From contig NC_058163.1 of NCBI RefSeq assembly GCF_020080835.1, positions 13,956,787 through 14,020,786 of the forward strand: 64,000 bases of DNA, read 5' to 3'. Shown one piece after another: positions 11,154 to 20,970 of this stretch. A program made the position numbers and the translations under genes. This stretch comes from Cotesia glomerata (Eukaryota > Arthropoda > Insecta > Hymenoptera > Braconidae). The notes under the pieces are model-generated. The model ran no database searches. It saw nothing but the letters and a program-made list of their open reading frames with translations, and was not told the DNA's origin. Position 1 is the first letter of the stretch; each line of letters opens with the position of its first letter.

Positions 11154-11797
11154 TGTTCGGTGAACAAGGCCCAGTAGCGATTAACTCGCTCCTGGGGGAC
11201 TCCCAAAATCAAGAGACGCACCTGTCCACCGCTAGTTCCCGCAAAAATCGAACCGCCAATAGAAAATCAGCCTCTCGATCACGTCATGAATCGACCGCTT
11301 TATTGGCTAATCGCTCCCACTAGACATGCGCAATAGCCTTCTTCCCCAACTCAACGAGGAAGAAGACGGACTATTGTTATTATCTTTCGCTTCTACGCTT
11401 TCGCTGCATCAAGTCGCCATTAGTATTTCTTGACTTTCGCTTTTTGTTAATAAACCGCATTTCGCTTATTTTATAATTTAAACTGCTTAAATTAACCGCT
11501 AATAATTCGCTTTAATTTGTTATAGGTGAATTGTGTTAACAGTGCATTTATTTCACCGCTTTTTTAGTGCTGGCAAAGTGTTCAACCACGTGTCAACCGG
11601 CTTCGCTTTTGCAAACCACGCTGTAATTTACAAATCCGCTTTTATCTTAACAATCCGCTATTAAAAATATTAAATATTGAGTGTAATTAATGTAAATAAA
11701 TTACTAGTGTTATTTTTGATAATAATTTACGCGTTTTAATTGAGATATCCAGACCTAAACCTGATCCCCGCTTTTCCGCTCTTTCTGTAATTATTCA
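11154..11797 (+). repeat. BEL/Pao 5' LTR
   Basis: It starts TGTTCGGTGAACAAGG and ends TAATTATTCA. It is near-identical to 16,153-16,796. I count 18 CGCT on this strand and one AGCG, against an expectation of one to three. Confidence 0.93.
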
Positions 11798-11816
11798 TTG
11801 GTCCCTCGAGCCGGAT
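11798..11816 (+). promoter_or_regulatory. Putative primer-binding site
   Basis: TTGGTCCCTCGAGCCGGAT follows the 5' LTR directly, where a tRNA primer anneals to start minus-strand DNA. The tRNA identity was not determined. Confidence 0.6.
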
Positions 11817-12057
11817 CAGGCTGGCTCTATCTCAATTAATTTAATTAATCATACCGCTAAAAATTGTTTTGTGTTAAGTGAAGTGTAATACCGCTAGGAA
11901 AGGTCGAGTGTCAGGAGCATCGCAGAGCACATCGGGTGCTGCTCCTGATAGTCATTCGTACACCGGTACGCTGAACTTTCCGTTTATTAAGACTGAAAAC
12001 TCGACTTCGGGCCTTAAATAACCTCGCTATGGAGAATTACACAAGATAGTTGAAAAA

Positions 12058-12217
12058 TGCAATTTGTGCTTCAACTTTCGTGTTCCGCACCGCGCCGCAG
12101 ATTGCAAGACCGCTCAAGATTGCCGAAAATGTGGTCAACGTCACTACATGTCCATCCATTTTGGATGCACCAACGAAACCAGCTTCACCGCAGTCTACAT
12201 CTTCCGCACAGGCAACT
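12058..12217 (+). pseudogene. Gag remnant: C-terminal zinc-knuckle region
   Basis: In the frame from 12,058 the sequence reads CNLCFNFRVPHRAADC and then CRKCGQRHYMSIHFGC, the paired knuckles that end BEL/Pao Gag. Only about 260 bp separate the primer-binding site from this block, so nearly all of gag (capsid part) has been deleted. A TAA closes the frame near 12,217. Confidence 0.7.
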
Positions 12218-12257
12218 AATCGTTCCCTTTAGACCGTTTACAACTTGAAATTAACTG

Positions 12258-12896
12258 TTGATTATTTCAGATCCGCTTTCCGCTCAAGTATTGCTAGCTA
12301 CCGCCTTAGTCCAGGTACACCCGCATCATGGTAATCCAATCACCGCCAGAGTGTTGATTGATCAAGGTTCAGAGCTCTCATTTATGAGACAGTCGCTCTT
12401 CAAGAAGCTTGGACAACCGCTACAGCGTGACATGGTCATGCTCAAGGGCATTGGCAATGTCTCCGCAGGAAGCTCACTAGGTGTGAGCACAATTGAGCTT
12501 CGTTCGCTGTGTACGACCGCATCAATGCATGTCAGCATGCATATTCTACCAACACTGACGGTAGATCTTCCATCGTTCGTGATCGCTGATCCGAAATGGC
12601 CGCATCTTGAGAATCTCAAGCTCGCTGACCCGCAGTATCTACAGCCACGCCCTGTAGATATTATTCTAGGTGCATCACCAGCCGCACAGATTATGAACGC
12701 AGAGATTCAACGAGGACCTCGCAATGCTCCTATTGCACAATCCACCACGCTTGGTTGGATCGTCTATGGAGCTGTCACCGCTAAACACGCTTTAACATCA
12801 CACGCAGCACTACATGCGTCAGTAGATACTGAATTACAAGACGCTATCGCTAAGTTTTGGGAACAGGAAGAAGTTCCATCAGGAATTCACCGCTAA
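12258..12896 (+). pseudogene. BEL/Pao protease region (pol, first part)
   Basis: The retropepsin-like core reads ARVLIDQGSELSFM, where D-Q-G takes the place of the usual D-S/T-G. The block TTLGWIVYGAV follows, as in the protease-to-RT linker of this group. The reading frame does not begin with ATG, as expected for part of a polyprotein. It stops at 12,894-12,896, while the RT frame already runs in a different phase, so one indel in this overlap breaks the polyprotein. Confidence 0.8.
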
Positions 12897-15800
12897 ACAC
12901 CGCTGAAGAAGACGAATGTGAAATTCACTTTCGTCAAACGCATTATCGACAGCCTGATGGACGCTACGTAGTGAGATTACCGCTTAAGGCCCTTGAGAGT
13001 CAACTTGGCGACTCTATCAACGCAGCTATGGGATCACTCCGCAGATTAATAACTCGCTTGTCGCGAGAAAGAGAATATTCTGACATGTATCGTGCATTCA
13101 TGGCAAAATACATTCAACTAGGACACATGGTACGAGTACCAGTCAACGAATTGCCCGCAAACGCTTACTTCTTGCCTCACCATGGGGTATTGAAGCTTGA
13201 TAGTGCCACTACGAAGCTCCGCACAGTGTTCAATGGTTCCTGTGCAACATCTACAGGAATTTCATTGAACGACATTCTCCACGCAGGACCCAAAACGCAA
13301 ATTGACATTTTTGATGTGATGTTGAGAATCCGTTGCAGCAGGATTTTATTCGCTACTGACATCACCAAGATGTTCAGACAGATTGAGGTCGACTCGCTTG
13401 ATTGGCCGCTTCAGTGCATTCTCTGGATAGATGAGAATGACTTAATAGACGCTTACTGTCTCAAGACAGTCACATACGGAACCGCTAGTGCACCTTTTGT
13501 CGCAATACGTGTGCTTATCCAACTAGTAAAGGATGAAGGACACCGCTTTCCGCTAGCTGTTGCTCCAATGTTGAAAACACGCTACGTAGATGACATCTAC
13601 GGTGGAGCAGACAACGAAGAAGACGCTATCAAGGCTGCAGTACAAACAAAAGCTCTGTGTGCAGCAGGCTGCTTCCCGCTTGCCAAATGGGCTAGCAATA
13701 GCCCACGGTTACTTGCTGAAGTCGCTCCAGAAAAGCAGCTGGATACACCGCTTAAAGAAATCAGTGATGCACCAGTAAAAGTCCTGGGCATGTACTGGAA
13801 TTCACGCACTGACGCTCTCCAGTTCAAGTACACGCTACCACCAGAGACGCCCAAGACAAAAAGAGCTATTTTGTCTGAAATCGCTAAGCTGTATGATCCG
13901 CTAGGACTTCTCGCACCAATAGTCGTCAAAGCCAAGATCTTTATGCAAAATCTGTGGCTAGATAGAGTGTCATGGGATGAACAATTGTCACCATCACTCA
14001 TTCACAAATGGACTGGATACCGCGAGGATCTTCGAAACATCGAATCCATCCGCATTCCACGCTGGAATAATATAGCATCTGGAGCAACTATGGAATTGCA
14101 CGGGTTCTTAGACGCTTCGCAAAACGCTATGGCTGCCGCTGTTTATTTGAGAGTCACTGACGCTGATGGGAACACAAAGGTCTCACTTCTGTGTTCAAAA
14201 ACGCAAGTAGCACCGCTGAAGACCATGACAATCCCACAACTGATACTTCATGTTAAAGAAGTTCAGTCGCTTGAAAATGTCAGGATCAATCTCTGGACTG
14301 ACTCCGCCGTGACTCTCGCATGGATTAAAAGTCCAGCAATCCGCTGGAAGACATTCGTCCGCAATAGAGTGGGAAAAATCCAAGAAACGCTTCGAGATGT
14401 CTCCTGGAAATTTATTCCAGGAAAACAAAACCCCGCTGACTGCGCTTCAAGAGGTATACCTACGCTAAAACTGAAACAACACGCTCTCTGGTGGCATGGA
14501 CCAACTTGGCTTCATGAACCAGAATCCTCTTGGCCCACTCTGGAGCCTCCAACCGACAACGCAACGCATCGAGAAGAACGCCAAGGTCTGACACTAGTAA
14601 CTTGGAAAGCAGAAAATTGCCTGCTCCAACAATTACTGTCGCATTACACGCAGCTGTTTCCACTGCTACGGAAGCTTAGCATCTGGCATCGTGCCATCGA
14701 CCGCTTTAAAAGAGTTCCACAATCTTCGCTGGCCTACCCGCTTACTCCATCAGACCTGGAGCGCGCTAAATTGACCTTGATTAAGTTCACTCAAGGACAA
14801 TACTTCGCTAGAGAGATTCACACGCTACAAGATGGTGATGGTCTGCCTAAAAATAACAGCATCACTAAGCTGACTCCGTTCATCGACCATCAGGGGGTCC
14901 TGAGAGTCGGTGGCCGCTTGAAAAACGCATTGCTGGACCCAGAAGAGAGGCATCCAGCGATTCTACCGCGACAATCACCGCTTACATCAATTTTGATTGA
15001 TGACTCGCACCGCAAAACGCTTCACGGAGGTACTCAGCTTACGCTCGCTGACTTACGCAAGAGTGTCTGGATCATTGGAGGCCGTGTTCCAGTCAGATCA
15101 TTTATTTTACGCTGCATTATCTGCACGAGACACCGTGGAGAACGCGCTCAACAGTTGATGGGTCAACTACCCGCCGCACGAGTACAGCCAACTCGAGCCT
15201 TCTTGCATACAGGACTCGACTACGCTGGACCTATCACGCTGAAAACGTTTCAAGGACGTGGAGCAAAAACATACAAAGGCTGGATTGCAGTCTTTGTATG
15301 CATGTTCAGTTCAGCTGTACACTTAGAGCTAGTAACTGACTACACCGCTGCCGCTTTCGTCAACGCTTATCGCCGCTTCACTAGTCGCCGAGGTATCTGC
15401 CACACGCTATATTCAGACTGTGGAACCAATTTTGTAGGAGCAGATAAAGAGCTGAGACGACTATTCGTTGCAGGATCCCGCACATTACGAGAATTATCAA
15501 CCTTGATCGCTCAAGATGGCACGAACTGGGAATTCAATCCGCCTGGAGCTCCACATTTTGGAGGAAAATGGGAAGCCGCTGTGAAATATATCAAATTTCA
15601 CCTTCGAAGAACAATCGGAGACTCGCTGTTGACGCTTGAGCAATATTCAACGCTACTGGCTCAAATTGAAGCCATATTGAATTCCAGACCGCTCACACCG
15701 CTGAATGAAGATCCTGCTGACCTGGCTGTACTGACTCCAGGTCACTTCTTAATCGGACAGTCACTGACCGCTATCCCAGAGCCATCGCTGACAGATTTAC

Positions 15801-16162
15801 AACCTGCTCGGCTCTCGCACTGGGAACAAGTCCAGCAAATGGTTCAACATTTCTGGAAACGCTACTACCAGGACTGCATCCACCGCTACCAGGCCATTTC
15901 AAAGTGGCATCATCGACGCAACCAGATCAAGGTGGGTTCAGTAGTACTGATCACCACTAAGGATCTCCCGCCAACCAAGTGGCCATTAGCCAAAGTAATT
16001 GCTGTCCATCCAGGTGAAGATGGACAAATCCGCGTAGTAACTGGTAAGACAGTTAACACAGAGCTGGTACGTCCAATTACAAAGCTCTGTGTCCTGCCGC
16101 TAACGCATGAAGAAGATGATCTTGTCGACGCAGCCGCCAACCCGGGAGAGAATGTTCGGTGA
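12857..16162 (+). CDS. BEL/Pao pol: reverse transcriptase, RNase H, integrase
   Basis: The 1,101-codon open frame copies RNA into DNA and integrates it. RT comes first: LPHHGVLKL near residue 108, FATDITKMFRQI, and the catalytic YVDD at residue 243. RNase H follows with LHGFLDAS near residue 419. A zinc-binding HHCC region (HRKTLHGG..CIICTRH) precedes the integrase core, with Asp 788 (GLDYAGP), Asp 854 (YSDCGTNF) and Glu 906 (GGKWEAA). The frame ends ten bases into the 3' LTR. No internal stop is present, although the upstream frame is shifted. The first codons are probably not a real start. Confidence 0.92.
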   Translation: MGTGRSSIRNSPLNTAEEDECEIHFRQTHYRQPDGRYVVRLPLKALESQLGDSINAAMGSLRRLITRLSREREYSDMYRAFMAKYIQLGHMVRVPVNELPANAYFLPHHGVLKLDSATTKLRTVFNGSCATSTGISLNDILHAGPKTQIDIFDVMLRIRCSRILFATDITKMFRQIEVDSLDWPLQCILWIDENDLIDAYCLKTVTYGTASAPFVAIRVLIQLVKDEGHRFPLAVAPMLKTRYVDDIYGGADNEEDAIKAAVQTKALCAAGCFPLAKWASNSPRLLAEVAPEKQLDTPLKEISDAPVKVLGMYWNSRTDALQFKYTLPPETPKTKRAILSEIAKLYDPLGLLAPIVVKAKIFMQNLWLDRVSWDEQLSPSLIHKWTGYREDLRNIESIRIPRWNNIASGATMELHGFLDASQNAMAAAVYLRVTDADGNTKVSLLCSKTQVAPLKTMTIPQLILHVKEVQSLENVRINLWTDSAVTLAWIKSPAIRWKTFVRNRVGKIQETLRDVSWKFIPGKQNPADCASRGIPTLKLKQHALWWHGPTWLHEPESSWPTLEPPTDNATHREERQGLTLVTWKAENCLLQQLLSHYTQLFPLLRKLSIWHRAIDRFKRVPQSSLAYPLTPSDLERAKLTLIKFTQGQYFAREIHTLQDGDGLPKNNSITKLTPFIDHQGVLRVGGRLKNALLDPEERHPAILPRQSPLTSILIDDSHRKTLHGGTQLTLADLRKSVWIIGGRVPVRSFILRCIICTRHRGERAQQLMGQLPAARVQPTRAFLHTGLDYAGPITLKTFQGRGAKTYKGWIAVFVCMFSSAVHLELVTDYTAAAFVNAYRRFTSRRGICHTLYSDCGTNFVGADKELRRLFVAGSRTLRELSTLIAQDGTNWEFNPPGAPHFGGKWEAAVKYIKFHLRRTIGDSLLTLEQYSTLLAQIEAILNSRPLTPLNEDPADLAVLTPGHFLIGQSLTAIPEPSLTDLQPARLSHWEQVQQMVQHFWKRYYQDCIHRYQAISKWHHRRNQIKVGSVVLITTKDLPPTKWPLAKVIAVHPGEDGQIRVVTGKTVNTELVRPITKLCVLPLTHEEDDLVDAAANPGENVR
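16144..16152 (+). promoter_or_regulatory. Polypurine tract before the 3' LTR
   Basis: GGGAGAGAA lies directly upstream of the 3' LTR, the expected place for the plus-strand primer. It overlaps the end of the pol frame. Confidence 0.65.
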
Positions 16163-16796
16163 ACAAGGCCCAGTAGCGATTAACTCGCTCCTGGGGGACT
16201 CCCAAAATCAAGAGACGCACCTGTCCACCGCTAGTTCCCGCAAAAATCGAACCGCCAATAGAAAATCAGCCTCTCGATCACGTCATGAATCGACCGCAAT
16301 ATTGGCTGATCGCTCCCACTAGACATGCGCAATAGCCTTCTTCCCCAACTCAACGAGGAAGAAGACAGACTATTGTTATTATCTTTCGCTTCTACGCTTT
16401 CGCTGCATCAAGTCGCCATTAGTATTTCTTTACTTTCGCTTTTTGTTAATAAACCGCATTTTGCTTATTTTATAATTTAAACTGCTTAAATTAACCGCTA
16501 ATAATTCGCTTTAATTTGTTATAGGTAAATTGTGTTAACAGTGCATTTATTTCACCGCTTTTTCAGTGCCGGCAAAGTGTTCAACCACGTGTCAACCGGC
16601 TTCGCTTTTGCAAACCACGCTGTAATTTACAAATCCGCTTTTATCTTAACAATCCGCTATTAAAAATATTAAATATTGAGTGTAATTAATGTAAATAAAT
16701 TACTAGTGTTATTTTTGATAATAATTTACGCGTTTTAATTGAGATATCCAGACCTAAACCTGATCCCCGCTTTTCCGCTCTTTCAGTAATTATTCA
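16153..16796 (+). repeat. BEL/Pao 3' LTR
   Basis: It starts TGTTCGGTGAACAAGG and ends TAATTATTCA, with the same length as the 5' LTR. Most differences from the 5' LTR are single-base changes, such as CTTTATTGGCTAATC versus CAATATTGGCTGATC. Confidence 0.93.
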
Positions 16797-16846
16797 GTAA
16801 TATAACAAAAACTTTAGCCACAGCAACGCGTGGCCGGGTCAGCTAG

Positions 16847-16848
<2 letters not shown>

Positions 16849-16904
<56 letters not shown>
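16849..16904. repeat. (TA)n microsatellite between two Helitrons
   Basis: A TA run joins the 3' terminus of the large Helitron to the 5' terminus of the smaller one. It looks like remains of a common TA target tract. Confidence 0.9.
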
Positions 16905-16907
<3 letters not shown>

Positions 16908-18624
16908 ATATATATATAAGAGATTCCCACCTATATATTGACTCATCACGATATCTCTGGAACCATAAGGCGTAGCGACTTGAAATTTGTTAGGAATATT
17001 CCTTTCGCCGAGTAGAGGTCAGCTAAGAACGGATTTTATGAAATTCCACCCACAAGGGGGGTTGCGGGGGCGTTAACAATAGAAAATTCCCATTTTTAAC
17101 CTATAGCTCCTATCGACTTCAAATTTGGTAGGAATCTCCTATATGTGATGTAGAAATGATCTAAGAGCGGATTTTACGATAATCTACTCCTAATATGGAT
17201 CGCGGGGGTGGACATTAACAATGAAAATTAAAAATTTCCGACTTCTAGCTCCTACAGACTCAAAATTTTGTAGGAATTTTCTGTAAGTGATGTAAAAATA
17301 ATTTATAAACGAATTTTAGGATATCTCAACCCACAGGGGGTTGCGGGGGTGGGTATTAACAATGAAAATTTTTAATTTTCAATCTATAGCTCCTACAGAC
17401 TCCAATTGGGTAGGAATTTTCGCTAAGAGATGTAGAAATAATATACGAACGAATTTTAAGATACCTCACAGGAGTTTGCGGGGGTGGGTGTTAACAATAA
17501 AAATTTTGAATTTCCAAGCTATAGCTCCTATAAACTCCAAATTTAGTAGAGGTCTTCTATATGTGATATAAAAATGATCTAATAATGGATTTTACAACGA
17601 ATCAACTCCATTAATGATCGTGGGGGTGAGTGTTAACCATAAAAAAAATTAATTTTCAAAATATAGCTTCTAAAAACTCTAAATTTGTTCGAAATTTTTT
17701 ATCTCTTATGTAGAGATCACCTCAAAATGGATTTCAATAAAGTCTACTTCCGATAGGAATTGCGGAGGTGGGTGTTAAAATCTAAAATTTTCATTTCCAA
17801 ACTGTAACTTCTACAGACTCAAAATTCGGTGAGAATCTTCGTGTATGACGTCTATTTCAGTTAAGGAATTGCGGGGGCATTGATAATGAAAATTTCCCGT
17901 TTGTAAAATATAGTTCTTATAGACTCCAAATTTGGTAAAAATCTTCTACATGTGGTGTAGAAATAATCTAAGAGCGGATTTAACGACGAATCACACCCAA
18001 TAAGGATTGCGAGGGTGGGTGTTGACAAAAAAAAATCTTAATTTCCAAAATATAGCTTCTAAAAGCTGTAAATTTGGTAAGAATCTTTTATTTGTCATGT
18101 AAAAATCATCTCGAATAGGATCTTACGAAGTTCCTCCCCCACATAGGAGTGCAGGAATGATAATTGTCAAAAAATTCATATTCTTTAAATACAGTTCCTA
18201 CAAATATCAAATTTGATAGAATCTCAAGAGAAACAGACAAATACCGGGATGGCCTCCAAGTTCAACGGATTTAAATATTTTTCTTACTTTATAGTGATAT
18301 TTTCTTACAACAATCGTTTCTTTGGCAGCGGCAAAAAAGTCATTGTAACGTTTCCAAAATTTAACATTACATATAGCTATTCAGTCAACGGACTAAGAAT
18401 TTTACATACATTTTATTTTTGCTGATCACATAATTGATGAATTGTTCTCATTACGGAATAGCGAAAATGTAACAGATTAAAAGCATTGCATTTTCTAAAC
18501 ACATGAGATATAAAAAAGAAATTTGAGATATAGAAAATATGAAAAAAAATAAATAGAAATAAAACATAAAATTTAATTTATTTCCTTTTCAATTCGCCCA
18601 GCAAAGCGGGCGGGAAACCGCTAG
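16905..18624 (+). mobile_element. Non-autonomous Helitron with about nine internal modules
   Basis: The left end is TCTATATATATATAAGAG and the right end GGGCGGGAAACCGCTAG, followed by T, with a small AGCGG/CCGCT hairpin just before CTAG. The interior holds about nine degenerate modules of roughly 140 bp, each with a form of TATAGCTCCTACAGACTCC (near 17,101, 17,243, 17,383, 17,519, 17,660, 17,803, 17,908, 18,050 and 18,187) and a GCGGGGGTGGGTGTTAACAA block. No Rep or helicase is present. The short open frames inside have no recognisable product. Confidence 0.75.
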
Positions 18625-18635
18625 TATATATATAT

Positions 18636-20865
18636 TGTGATGCCTTTTCCGGCACTGGCGTCGACAGTACCGGATCAGGTCAACAAAATTAATTGGCCTA
18701 CCTGGTTCGTAGATTTGGTTGGGCGCCAGGAACTCAATGTTCCACGGGTCGATCTCGCTGTTGATCTTCGTTGGGCGGCGGGTCGGTGTTGAAGAGATTC
18801 AAAAATCGAATAACGGCAATCGACGGACAAAGAAATCGAAATTGGACGATAGGATCGGTTAATCAGAGCAACAACAATTAAAAAAAAAATAATTGAGGCG
18901 TGCAATTCTAATCCAGCAACGGTTTATTCAACAACAAATATATTCTGTCGGCAATGTCGCATTAATATCAAAAATTATTTTAACGAAAAAATAATTCTAA
19001 CGCAAAACTAGTACTAACGCAATGATTCAACATTTCAAAATAAAACAAATTACAAAAAAAATATTTGAGTAACCCAAAAAAAAAAAATTACAAAGTCTTT
19101 TCTTTCAAAAAATAAAAAAAAGAAATATTAATTAATTCAACTCGCCGAATTTATTCAAAAATTTTCAAAACAAATAATTAATTCAACTTGCCAAATTTAT
19201 TCAAAAATTTTCAAAACAAATAATTAATTCAACTCGCCAAATTTATTCAAAAATTTTTAAAACAAATAATTAATTCACCTCGCAAAATTTATTCCAAAAT
19301 TTTCAAAACAAATAATTAATTCAACTCGCAAAATTTATTCCAAGATATTCAAAACAAATAATTAATTCAACTCGCCAAATTTATTAAAAAGGAAATAATT
19401 ATTTCAATCGCAAAATTTTATCAAAACTTTCCATTGCAAAATTTTATCAACAATTTCAATCACCAAATTTAATAAAAAAATCTCAATCGCAAAATTTTAT
19501 CAAAATCGCAACCGCAAAATTTATTTACTAAGTTTTCTCTTTTTTTTTTTTTATTAAAAAAAAAAAAAAATAATCTCAATCGCAAAATTCAACCAATAAT
19601 TTCAATCGCAAAATTTTTTTTTTTTAAATATACAAATTTCTAGAGAATATAATAAATTCAATCGCAAAAACCTAATAAAGATCTCAAAATTATCCAAAAT
19701 AATTCAAATCGCCAAATGGTTCAACAGTGACAAGAAAAAAAAACAAATTATGCGAAGTATTCGAATTTTTCAACTTATTGTACAAAGCAATTTACTAAGC
19801 CGCTTTGTCGGGTATTTGAAGCTCGAGGTAGGTAAACAGTACTTATAATCCCGACCAAAAATTCCACACACACAAACACGTGACTCAACGGTACCGTGCC
19901 GCAGAGTGTCGTCACTAAGCTTCAAAAATACCGCACGGAATTTATTTAATTCCGTGCAACTCGAATTATAAACAAATTATTTGAACACGACGAAATTCGC
20001 GGTGATGACACCCTGGGGCTAATTAAGACAGCGACCAGACTTACCCTGCAGCTACCGTAGACGTCTCGGGCGATGCTGACCAAGTAGGCGAAGTTGGCGG
20101 CAAAACTGACGGAAGAGCGTCGAGATCTCGGCGATGGCGTGTCCGGGGTCGTAGTGTCCAAAACAATTCGGCGAAATATTTCACAATAATGTACACAATT
20201 GTACTCACGTCAGCGACAAATTTTAAAAAAAATTAAACAGCAAAAATAATCAAAAAGAGAACTGCACGATGCCACAGTCACGGCGTCCAGATCAGAATTC
20301 TTGTTAATATGGCTGCCTCCTCGGCAACCCATGCTCTTTTCCTTTTCGGTTCGTTCCAAAAACTTGCATCCAATCAGCTCACAGCTTCTTCTAGCCGGCC
20401 GTTGTATTACGTGATGCGTCCAGTATTCCGTTGCGATCGATGATTGGTCGATACTTCGATTAGTGATCAGCCTCGTGTTCAGATGGTGCCTCGCATACTT
20501 GTTGTTGATCGCTCTCCGTCGTCATTGGTCCATTCAAATTTTCTCGTCGTTCCATCCTCGCGGCCAGATGTCACGTTGATCGTCGATGGCTCGTAGAAAT
20601 TCGCGGGTCGTCTGATCGCTATAGTCTAGTCTCACTCACTCATGCATTCAACAATAGTTCACACTCATTCCGGTATTCTTTTTATTTAAATTTTTAATTT
20701 AAATTCGGCGCGTTTTCTTTTACTAATTTTACCTCGAGCTTGTCATTCTGATCGGGAGGCTGCTTGGGGCGACACAGGCGCGTCGAATCTCTGCTTTTCC
20801 TCAGCTTAGCCAACCTAATAATTTTAAAACTCGGAATTTCAAATTTTAGAAAATTTTCTCATGTC

Positions 20866-20868
<3 letters not shown>
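18636..20868. mobile_element. Probable solo LTR of about 2.2 kb
   Basis: The segment begins TGTGATGCC and ends ATGTCACA, giving a 5-bp terminal inversion TGTGA/TCACA in TG..CA form. It is flanked by TA tracts, so a 4-bp ATAT duplication is possible but not provable. On the minus strand there is an AATAAA near 18,930 and a GC-richer block (19,950-20,640), which fits an LTR read on that strand. It holds no RT, integrase or other retroelement domain. I found no second copy in the window, so the LTR assignment is tentative. Confidence 0.55.
19131..19400. repeat. 46-bp tandem repeat inside the probable LTR
   Basis: About five and a half units of ATTAATTCAACTCGCCAAAT.. follow each other at 46-bp spacing from 19,131. 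Downstream, to about 19,640, they decay into shorter CAATCGCAAAATTTTATC motifs. Confidence 0.8.

Positions 20869-20917
<49 letters not shown>
20869..20917. repeat. (TA)n microsatellite
   Basis: A TA run lies between the probable LTR and element A1. It is the fourth TA tract bordering mobile elements in this 16-kb stretch. Confidence 0.9.
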
Positions 20918-20919
<2 letters not shown>

Positions 20920-20970
20920 GCTATGACAACCCGCTCCACTCCGTACGATGCGCTGGTAAATCAAAAAAGT

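Larger units (their letters stand above)
11154..16796 (+). mobile_element. BEL/Pao LTR retrotransposon with 5-bp target duplication
   Basis: Two 644-bp LTRs (11,154-11,797 and 16,153-16,796) flank protease, RT, RNase H and integrase regions in BEL/Pao order. The direct repeat GTAAT at 11,149-11,153 and 16,797-16,801 is the target duplication. The LTRs differ at about ten positions by eye, so the insertion is old enough to have diverged slightly. Most of gag is missing and one frameshift separates protease from RT. The whole element is unusually rich in the tetranucleotide CGCT on this strand. Confidence 0.93.
4706..16846 (+). mobile_element. Autonomous-type Helitron, decayed, split by a BEL/Pao element
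   Basis: The left end starts TCTTAATATATATAAATCTC within a TA tract, and the 5' region (CTCGTGTCACAATGTTTGTC onward) is one I recognise as typical of insect Helitrons. The right end is GCGTGGCCGGGTCAGCTAG at 16,828-16,846, followed by T, matching a Helitron CTAG terminus. The Rep/helicase reading frame spans 6,120-10,683. The BEL/Pao element (11,154-16,796) interrupts the 3' non-coding part. Without it the Helitron is about 6.5 kb. Stops and frameshifts throughout the ORF indicate it is inactive. Confidence 0.85.

Noticed and set aside
18213..18425. A 70-residue frame in the non-autonomous Helitron
   Set aside because: It resembles nothing known and lies in repeat-derived AT-rich sequence.
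18655..18760. TGGCGCCCAAC as a retroviral-type primer-binding site on the minus strand
   Set aside because: It lies inside the segment bounded by TGTGA..TCACA, not directly after a TG..CA end.
19946..20161. A 71-residue Ser/Arg-rich protein on the minus strand
   Set aside because: It lies in the probable LTR, has biased composition and no recognised domain.
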